DNA of 7,196 nucleotides, taken from Myxococcota bacterium (GTDB lineage: Bacteria; Myxococcota_A; UBA9160; PR03). The translations under genes and the position numbers were made by a program. The DNA is taken from assembly GCA_030066475.1 (NCBI GenBank), contig JASJBO010000369.1:1-7196 (forward strand), read 5' to 3'. The notes below the pieces were generated by a model that saw only the letters and a list, made by a program, of their open reading frames with translations, did no database searches and was not told the origin of the DNA. Shown piece after piece: positions 1 to 7,196 of this stretch. Each line of letters opens with the position of its first letter. Position 1 is the stretch's first letter.

Positions 1-358
1 CATGAACCTGAACGGCGACTACCTGTCCGACGCGCTGGCGGCCCAGGTGGGCGGCATCGGCATCGCCCCCGGCGCCAACATCAACTACCAGACCGGCCAC
101 GGCATCTTCGAGGCGACCCACGGCACCGCGCCCAAGTACGCCGGGCAGGACAAGGTGAATCCCAGCTCGGTGATCCTGTCGGGCGTGATGATGCTGACGC
201 ATCTCGGCTGGCAGGAGGCGGCGGACCTGATCGAGACCGGCATCTCCCGCTCGATCGCCGCCAAGACCGTGACCTACGACTTCGAGCGTCTGATGGACGG
301 AGCGACGGTGCTGAAGTGCTCGGAGTTCGGCGACGCCATCATCAACAACATGAGCTAG
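1..358 (+). CDS. icd: NADP-dependent isocitrate dehydrogenase, C-terminal 118 residues (5' end outside window)
   Basis: Oxidatively decarboxylates isocitrate to 2-oxoglutarate with NADP+ in the cytoplasmic TCA cycle. Only the C-terminal part is present; the reading frame is already open at the window edge (first full codon at 2), and about 300 residues of a typical ~420-residue protein are missing upstream. The fragment reads like the E. coli/Bacillus enzyme throughout. The motif NGDYLSD near its start holds the two metal-binding aspartates (fragment residues 6 and 10). The NADP-site motif [17 protein letters not shown] gives His40, Lys45, Tyr46 and Asn53, and TYDFER gives Tyr92 and Arg96. 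These match the residues that set NADP preference in E. coli Icd (His339, Lys344, Tyr345, Asn352, Tyr391, Arg395). The stop is TAG at 356-358, 15 nt before mdh, so it is probably co-transcribed with it. The identification is firm; the NADP preference is inferred from those residues. Confidence 0.96.
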   Translation, partial: MNLNGDYLSDALAAQVGGIGIAPGANINYQTGHGIFEATHGTAPKYAGQDKVNPSSVILSGVMMLTHLGWQEAADLIETGISRSIAAKTVTYDFERLMDGATVLKCSEFGDAIINNMS

Positions 359-1306
<948 letters not shown>

Positions 1307-1307
<1 letters not shown>

Positions 1308-2473
1308 TGAACGTCCACGAGTACCAGGCGAAGGGGCTGCTGCGCGACTACGGCGTGCCGGTTCCCGAGGGGCAGCTCGCCACCACGCCGGCCGAGGCCG
1401 AGTCCGCGGCGCGCGCGCTCGGCGGCGACGTGGTGGTGGTGAAGGCCCAGATCCACGCCGGCGGCCGCGGCAAGGCGGGCGGGATCAAGCTGGCGAAGTC
1501 GCCGTCGGAGGCGAAGCAGGCGGCCAGCGAGATCCTCGGCATGACGCTCAAGACCCACCAGACCGGCGAGGCCGGCAGGCTGGTGCGCAAGGTCTACGTC
1601 GAGGCCGGCTGCGAGATCGACCGCGAGCTGTACCTGGGCGTCGTGCTCGACCGGGCCGACGAGAGCCTGGCGATCATCGCCTCGACCGAGGGCGGCATGG
1701 AGATCGAGGAGGTCGCGGCGAAGACGCCCGAGAAGATCCTCACGGTCCACGTCGACCCCGCCACCGGTCTGCAGCCGTTCCACGTGCGGCGCGTGGCCTT
1801 CGGGCTCGGTCTGGGCGCCGACGCCGTCGCCGGGCTCGAGGTCTTCCTGGGCGGGCTCTACCGGCTGTTCCTCGAGAAGGACGGCTCGCTGGCCGAGATC
1901 AATCCGCTGGTGGTGACGAAGTCCGGCGACCTGCTGGCGCTCGACGCCAAGCTCAACCTCGACGACAACGCGCTCTACCGCCACGCCGACGTGGCGGCGC
2001 TGCGCGATCCCGACGAGGAAGACGCCCGCGAGCGCGAGGCCAACGAGCTCGACCTGGCCTACGTGGGGCTGGACGGCGACATCGGCTGCCTGGTCAACGG
2101 GGCGGGGCTGGCGATGGCCACGCTCGACATGCTCCGGGTGGCAGGCGGCGCGCCGGCGAACTTCCTGGACGTCGGGGGTGGCACCAACCAGGAGCTCGTG
2201 GCGGCCGCCTTCAAGCTGATCCTCGAGGACGCCAACGTGAAGGCGATCCTGGTCAACATCTTCGGCGGCATCGTGCGCTGCGACCTGGTGGCCGAGGGCG
2301 TGGTGGCGGCGGCCAAGGAGCTGGGCGTCGAGGTGCCGCTGGTGGTGCGGCTCCAGGGCACCAGCTCGGAGCAGGGCCGCGAGATCCTGGCGGCGTCGGG
2401 GCTCGACATCACCCCGGCCGAGACCTTCCGCGAGGCGGCCGAGCGCGCCGTCGCGGCGGCGAAGGGAGCCTGA
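1307..2473 (+). CDS. sucC: Succinyl-CoA synthetase (ADP-forming), beta subunit
   Basis: Nucleotide-binding subunit of succinyl-CoA synthetase, which with SucD converts succinyl-CoA, ADP and phosphate to succinate, ATP and CoA. The product is 388 residues, exactly the E. coli SucC length, and aligns along its whole length. An N-terminal ATP-grasp domain (about 1-240) has Lys46 in [16 protein letters not shown], the GGRG loop at 52-55, ASTEGG (125-130), and metal/active-site residues Glu197, Asn199 (EINPL) and Asp213 at the E. coli positions. The C-terminal CoA-ligase domain has NGAGLAM (264-270), FLDVGGG (286-292) and [11 protein letters not shown] (317-327). Pro20 matches the ATP-type E. coli enzyme, so ATP rather than GTP use is likely but not proven. 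The start is GTG: translation gives [11 protein letters not shown], the conserved N-terminus of the family, and the next in-frame Met is residue 80. It lies 3 nt after mdh and 5 nt before sucD. Confidence 0.96.
2462..2468 (+). promoter_or_regulatory. Ribosome binding site of sucD
   Basis: The purine run AAGGGAG inside the last sucC codons lies 10 nt before the sucD ATG at 2479. It supports that ATG as the start, in agreement with the conserved N-terminus of the product. Confidence 0.5.
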
Positions 2474-2478
2474 GGCCG

Positions 2479-3354
2479 ATGGCGATCCTCTGCGACCGCA
2501 ACACGCGCATCCTGGTGCAGGGCATGGGCCGCATGGGCCGCTACCACGCGGGGCTGTCGATCGAGTACGGCAGCACGGTGGTGGGCGGCGTGGCCCCCGG
2601 CAAGGGCGGCCAGGAGCTCGACGGCATCCGCACCTTCGACACCGTACGCGAGGCCGTGGCCGAGACCGGCGCCAACGCCTCGGTGGTGTTCGTGCCGCCG
2701 CCGGGCGCGGCCGACGCGATCCTCGAGGCGGCCGACGCGGGCATCGAGCTGGTCGTCTGCATCACCGAGGGCATCCCGGCGCTCGACATGCTGCGCGCCA
2801 AGCGCGCGCTGCGCGACTCGCCGACCCGCCTGGTCGGGCCCAACTGCCCGGGCCTGGTCACGCCCGAGCAGTGCCGCATCGGCATCATGCCGGCGCAGAT
2901 CACGAAGCCGGGACCGGTCGGCGTGATCTCGCGCTCGGGCACGCTCACCTACGAGGCCGTCGACCAGCTCTCGCGGCTCGGCATCGGCCAGTCGACCTGC
3001 GTAGGGATCGGCGGCGACGCCGTGATCGGGACCACCTTCGTGGACGCCCTCGAGCTGTTCGAGGCCGACCCCGACACCAGGGCGGTGATCCTGATCGGCG
3101 AGATCGGCGGCAGCGCCGAGGAGACCGCCGCCGAGTTCGTGCGCGATCACATGAGCAAGCCGGTGGTCTCGTTCATCGCGGGCCAGAACGCCCCGCCCGG
3201 CAAGCGCATGGGCCACGCCGGCGCCATCATCGCGGGCGGCAAGGGCAGGGCGGCCGACAAGATCGCCGCGCTCGAGGCCGCGGGTGTCTCCGTCGCCGCC
3301 TCACCCGCCGAGATCGGCGAGACCCTCGCCAAGCGCTGCCCCGATCTGGCCTAG
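2479..3354 (+). CDS. sucD: Succinyl-CoA synthetase (ADP-forming), alpha subunit, with atypical CoA-binding loop
   Basis: CoA-binding and phosphohistidine-carrying subunit that works with SucC. The product is 291 residues (E. coli SucD 289) and aligns end to end with it. The N-terminal CoA-binding Rossmann domain (about 1-125) contains GGVAPGKGG (36-44), ITEGIP (95-100) and GPNCPG (120-125). The ligase domain has [10 protein letters not shown] (151-160), STCVGIGGD (172-180) and GEIGGSAEE (207-215). [11 protein letters not shown] contains His246, the residue phosphorylated in catalysis. The oddity is the first glycine-rich loop: the family has G-x-T-G-x-x-G-x-F-H, while here it reads GMGRMGRYH (15-23), one residue shorter and lacking the threonine. 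All other key residues are present, so the gene is probably functional. The ATG at 2479 is the only start that gives the conserved N-terminus; the same frame is open much further upstream, but that is a shadow of mdh and sucC. The stop TAG overlaps the stop of convergent korB. Confidence 0.95.
   Translation: MAILCDRNTRILVQGMGRMGRYHAGLSIEYGSTVVGGVAPGKGGQELDGIRTFDTVREAVAETGANASVVFVPPPGAADAILEAADAGIELVVCITEGIPALDMLRAKRALRDSPTRLVGPNCPGLVTPEQCRIGIMPAQITKPGPVGVISRSGTLTYEAVDQLSRLGIGQSTCVGIGGDAVIGTTFVDALELFEADPDTRAVILIGEIGGSAEETAAEFVRDHMSKPVVSFIAGQNAPPGKRMGHAGAIIAGGKGRAADKIAALEAAGVSVAASPAEIGETLAKRCPDLA
2522..2541 (+). repeat. 9-bp tandem duplication in the sucD CoA-loop codons
   Basis: GCATGGGCC occurs twice in direct tandem (2522-2530 and 2531-2539), and period-9 identity continues for two more bases. 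It encodes the Met-Gly-Arg-Met-Gly-Arg part of the altered CoA-binding loop of SucD. Such a repeat could favour slippage or an assembly error. Confidence 0.8.
3351..3354. other. CTAG palindrome serving as stop codon for both sucD and korB
   Basis: The + strand TAG at 3352-3354 ends sucD and the - strand TAG at 3353-3351 ends korB. The two convergent coding regions therefore overlap by 2 nt (3352-3353) within their stop codons. No GC-rich hairpin with a T tract is visible close to either stop, so any intrinsic terminator would have to lie inside the opposing gene, or termination depends on Rho. Confidence 0.9.
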
Positions 3355-4379
3355 CCCTCGACCTGCCAGGTGTCGCCGGAGTGGAGCAGCGCCTCGAGGT
3401 CGCCGGCGCCGCGCTCGGCCACGGCGGCGTCGATCTGGCCGGTCAGCAGCTTCTCGTAGCTGGGACGCTGCACGGCGCGCATCACGCCGACGGGGATCGG
3501 GAAGTCGGGCGGCCGCAGGCTCGCCAGGGCGAAGGCGTAGGCGGGGCTCTCGTGCTTCTCGTCGTGCACCGCCACGCCGTGCTCCGCGGGGTCGTCGTCG
3601 TCGCCCAGCGCCACCACGTGCGGCACGCCGTGCTCGATGCGGATGCCGCGCCGTCGCCCCGGCTTGCCGAACACCAGCGACTGGCCGTGCTCGAGCGGCA
3701 GACCCACCTCGACCCGCGTCTTCTTGTCCTCGATCGCCTCCCACTCGCCGTCGTTGTAGACGGGGCAGTTCTGGAGGATCTCGACGAAGGCGGTGCCCGG
3801 GTGCGCGTGGGCGCGGCGCAGCACCTCCTGGAGGCCCTTGGCGTCGACGTCCACGGTGCGCGCCACGAAGGTGGCGCCCGCCCCGAGCGCGAACGAGATG
3901 GGATCGATCGGGTAGTCGATCACGCCGAGCGGCGCCGCCTTGTTGCGGATGCCGAGCCGCGAGGTCGGCGAGAACTGGCCCTTGGTGAGGCCGTAGATGC
4001 GGTTGTTGAACAGCAGGATCTGGAGGTCGACGTTGCGCCGGATGGCGTGCAGCAGGTGATTGCCGCCGATCGAGAGCCCGTCGCCGTCGCCGGTGACGAC
4101 CCACACCGAGAGCTCCGGGCGCGCCAGCTTGATCCCGGTGGCGAAGGCGGGAGCGCGCCCGTGAATGGTGTGGAAGCCATACGTGTTCATGTAGTAGGGG
4201 AAGCGGCTCGAGCACCCGATGCCCGACACGAACACCAGGTCCTCGCGGGCGACGCCCAGGTCGGGCATCAGCCGCTGCACGTTGGCCAGCACCGAGTAGT
4301 CGCCGCAGCCCGGACACCAGCGGATCTCCTGGTCCGACTCGAAGTCGCGCTTGCCGAGCCTGGGGAGCGCTTCTGCCAT
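3351..4379 (-). CDS. korB: 2-oxoglutarate:ferredoxin oxidoreductase, beta subunit
   Basis: Thiamine-pyrophosphate and [4Fe-4S] subunit of the enzyme that converts 2-oxoglutarate and CoA to succinyl-CoA and CO2, reducing ferredoxin. The product has 342 residues, usual for two-subunit KorAB enzymes. [11 protein letters not shown] (21-31) supplies Cys22 and Cys25, [11 protein letters not shown] supplies Cys56, and Cys205 ([14 protein letters not shown]) completes the four cluster ligands expected in this family. The TPP/Mg motif starts at [12 protein letters not shown] (98-108) and closes with [17 protein letters not shown] (124-140). [21 protein letters not shown] (60-80) is typical of KorB rather than pyruvate enzymes. 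The C-terminal part (about 210-342) lacks any extra ferredoxin domain. The ATG at 4379 is supported by a Shine-Dalgarno sequence and by the usual ~20 residues before WCPGCGD; the frame is open further upstream only as a shadow of korA. It follows korA after 2 nt and is surely translated from the same transcript. Confidence 0.95.
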   Translation of the reverse strand: MAEALPRLGKRDFESDQEIRWCPGCGDYSVLANVQRLMPDLGVAREDLVFVSGIGCSSRFPYYMNTYGFHTIHGRAPAFATGIKLARPELSVWVVTGDGDGLSIGGNHLLHAIRRNVDLQILLFNNRIYGLTKGQFSPTSRLGIRNKAAPLGVIDYPIDPISFALGAGATFVARTVDVDAKGLQEVLRRAHAHPGTAFVEILQNCPVYNDGEWEAIEDKKTRVEVGLPLEHGQSLVFGKPGRRRGIRIEHGVPHVVALGDDDDPAEHGVAVHDEKHESPAYAFALASLRPPDFPIPVGVMRAVQRPSYEKLLTGQIDAAVAERGAGDLEALLHSGDTWQVEG

Positions 4380-4381
4380 GA

Positions 4382-6283
<1,902 letters not shown>

Positions 6284-6288
6284 CTCTG

Positions 6289-6293
6289 CCTCC
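6289..6293 (-). promoter_or_regulatory. Strong ribosome binding site that decides the korA TTG start
   Basis: The minus-strand sequence GGAGG lies 5 nt upstream of TTG (6283-6281). It is the best Shine-Dalgarno match in this region and the main reason for choosing the TTG over the distant ATG at 6466. Confidence 0.65.
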
Positions 6294-6303
6294 GCGGACG
6301 CCG

Positions 6304-6313
6304 CTCCCGGGAG
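6304..6313. repeat. Palindrome CTCCCGGGAG, copy 1 (upstream of korA)
   Basis: A perfect 10-bp palindrome located 20 nt upstream of the korA TTG and partly overlapping the -10-like TAGACT. The identical palindrome recurs at 6473-6482; I saw no third copy in the window, although the core CCCGGG is common. Confidence 0.4.
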
Positions 6314-6464
6314 TCTATCCCGCCGCCCCGGGGAGGAAAGAGGCCCGGCCCCCGGTCCGGCTCGCCACGGGCCCCGGATTCCCGCTTGCGCTGCGTAGGC
6401 TTCGACCGAACGCTGCGGGCTCCTGAGCCTCAAGAGCGGCTCCCGTCCCGCCGATGGGTCCCGC

Positions 6465-7196
6465 ATGTTCGCCTCCCGGGAGCGGCCGCTGATCCTGATC
6501 GAGGACCGCCTGGTCGCGGTGCGGCTCTCGCTCAACACGCCGGTGGTGTCGACCGCCGAGCTGCCCCCCGGGCCCGCTCGCGCGGCGCTGCTGGTCCACC
6601 TCGAGCAGGGACAGCGCTGCTTCGCCGTGGTCGTGCGCTCGCTGGAGGCCGGCATCTCGGCCGTCTACGAGCTCCAGGGCGAGGACCTCGACGGCGCCGG
6701 TGCCTGGTCGGTGGCCCTGGACGCCACGCTCTCGTTCGGCGAGACCCTGGGCTTCCTGTTCGACGACGACGCTCTCGCCGGCGCCGCCCCGGACGGCGTG
6801 AAGCGGACGCTCGAGCTGGTGCGCGAGCTGGTGGCGCCCCCCGACGGCCTCGACCCCGATCTCGAGCGTGCATCGGGCCCTCTCACGGACGAGGCCGGCG
6901 CCGAGATCCTGCTGGACGAGGCGATCGAGTCGTCCGACGAGCCGATGCTCGAGCTGCCGGACGAGCCCGAGCCCGATCCCGGGCCTGCCAAGGCGGCGCC
7001 GGAGGCGGACGCTCCAGCGCTCGACCACGCGCTCGACCTGGGCGACAGCGGGCCCGGCCCCGCCCTGGAGCTGGAAGGGCCCGCCCCCGCGCCGGCCGCG
7101 CCGGCCGCGGCGAGCAACGCCGAGGAGTCGCTCCTCGAGCCGCCCCCGCCCGTGGAGGCGCCGTCCCCGCCGCGGCTCACCAAGTTCCGCCACGCC
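6465..7196 (+). CDS. Unrecognised protein with acidic Pro/Ala-rich tail (3' end outside window)
   Basis: I do not recognise this gene. An ATG at 6465 opens a frame that stays open for 244 codons to the window end, with about 95% of codons ending in G or C. That matches the neighbouring real genes and is lost on the opposite strand, whose overlapping frames are arginine-rich shadows. The first ~125 residues look folded: alternating short hydrophobic stretches such as PLILIEDRLVAVRL (8-21), ARAALLVHL (38-46), CFAVVVRSL (52-60) and ETLGFLFDDD (93-102), then a helix-like VKRTLELVRELV (112-123). From about 130 on it is acidic and rich in Pro and Ala, with recurring short motifs such as LELPDEPEPDP, ALDLGDSG and ALELEGPAPAP, and is probably disordered. 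There is no signal peptide, membrane segment or catalytic motif visible. An in-frame stop at 6396-6398 limits the start to ATG 6465; the Shine-Dalgarno is weak (GGG at 6456-6458). It is divergent from korA, so a link to Kor is not implied. Confidence 0.75.
   Translation, partial: MFASRERPLILIEDRLVAVRLSLNTPVVSTAELPPGPARAALLVHLEQGQRCFAVVVRSLEAGISAVYELQGEDLDGAGAWSVALDATLSFGETLGFLFDDDALAGAAPDGVKRTLELVRELVAPPDGLDPDLERASGPLTDEAGAEILLDEAIESSDEPMLELPDEPEPDPGPAKAAPEADAPALDHALDLGDSGPGPALELEGPAPAPAAPAAASNAEESLLEPPPPVEAPSPPRLTKFRHA
6473..6482. repeat. Palindrome CTCCCGGGAG, copy 2 (start of the unknown gene)
   Basis: Identical to the copy at 6304-6313 and located in codons 3-6 of the divergent unknown gene. 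The two copies bracket the intergenic region, 169 bp apart start to start. Confidence 0.4.
7091..7108 (+). repeat. 9-bp tandem repeat in the Ala/Pro linker of the unknown gene
   Basis: GCCGGCCGC occurs twice in tandem (7091-7099, 7100-7108) and encodes part of an APAAPAAA stretch. This is typical of low-complexity linkers in GC-rich genomes. Confidence 0.6.

Larger units (their letters stand above)
6284..6464. promoter_or_regulatory. Intergenic region between divergent korA and the unknown + strand gene
   Basis: This 181-nt stretch must hold promoters for both divergent genes. No strong sigma-70 pair is visible. Facing korA, the minus strand has a -10-like TAGACT (6317-6312) with only a poor -35 candidate (CTTTCC, 6340-6335). 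The region is rich in short GC palindromes, including CTCCCGGGAG (6304-6313) and CCCCGGGG (6326-6333). Near the right end GGCTC (6418-6422), GAGCC (6425-6429) and GGCTC (6438-6442) could form two competing weak hairpins. In-frame reading upstream of the korA TTG shows many A/T-ending codons, unlike the genes, which supports a non-coding character. Confidence 0.45.

Noticed and set aside
2059..3216. 385-codon open frame on the minus strand across sucC/sucD
   Set aside because: It is antisense to two well-supported genes, has no recognisable motifs and the composition of a shadow frame.
3361..3371. ACCTGCCAGGT palindrome near the sucD/korB junction, considered as a bidirectional terminator
   Set aside because: The stem is at most 4 bp with a 3-nt loop, has no T tract on either side, and is within korB codons.
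6386..6414. TTGCGC followed 17 nt later by AACGCT as a promoter for the unknown gene
   Set aside because: The -10 match is too poor to call in such GC-rich sequence.
6284..6655. Upstream extension of korA to the ATG at 6466 or further to 6655
   Set aside because: Codons upstream of the TTG lose the G/C third-position bias, the residues match nothing in KorA, and the extension would overlap the divergent gene.
7121..7137. Perfect 7-bp stem (CGAGGAG/CTCCTCG) with a 3-nt loop
   Set aside because: It lies inside the coding frame of the unknown gene, has no T tract, and follows from Glu-Glu-Ser-Leu-Leu-Glu codons.
6315..7193. 292-codon minus-strand open frame opposite the unknown gene
   Set aside because: It is Arg/Gly-rich with shadow composition. 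The + strand frame over the same DNA has far better codon bias and starts and runs cleanly.

Overview
The window is a dense, very GC-rich stretch (roughly 70% by eye, almost every codon ending in G or C) carrying central-carbon genes. It holds part or all of seven genes and no sign of mobile elements, RNA genes or CRISPR arrays. The codon use, the icd-mdh-sucC-sucD order, the LDH-like malate dehydrogenase and the two-subunit KorAB enzyme suggest a high-GC bacterium. A deltaproteobacterial-type lineage (Myxococcota, Binatota or relatives) is my best guess, but this rests on remembered gene order and not on a search.

Left part (1-3354, + strand): the 3' end of NADP-dependent isocitrate dehydrogenase (icd), then malate dehydrogenase (mdh), then the beta and alpha subunits of succinyl-CoA synthetase (sucC, sucD). 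Gaps are only 15, 3 and 5 nt, so this looks like one TCA-cycle operon whose 5' end lies outside the window.

Middle part (3351-6283, - strand): korA and korB, separated by 2 nt, encode a 2-oxoglutarate:ferredoxin oxidoreductase. Its korB end meets sucD tail to tail, and the palindrome CTAG (3351-3354) supplies both stop codons, leaving no room for an intergenic terminator.

Right part: a 181-nt intergenic stretch (6284-6464) separates korA from a divergent + strand gene that starts at 6465 and runs off the window end. Its product is unrecognised: a compact N-terminal region followed by a long acidic, Pro/Ala-rich tail.

Metabolic logic: Icd makes 2-oxoglutarate, KorAB converts it with CoA to succinyl-CoA and CO2 while reducing ferredoxin, and SucCD converts succinyl-CoA to succinate with ATP formation. 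Mdh handles malate/oxaloacetate. The usual lipoamide-dependent 2-oxoglutarate dehydrogenase is not seen here, so Kor probably fills that step. All steps except KorAB direction are readily reversible, and nothing in the window (no citrate-cleaving enzyme) decides between oxidative and reductive flux.

Most of the window is ordinary metabolism. The points worth a second look are an altered CoA-binding loop in SucD, the shared stop codons of the convergent operons, the unknown divergent gene, and small palindromes around the korA start. I found no convincing novel multi-gene system.
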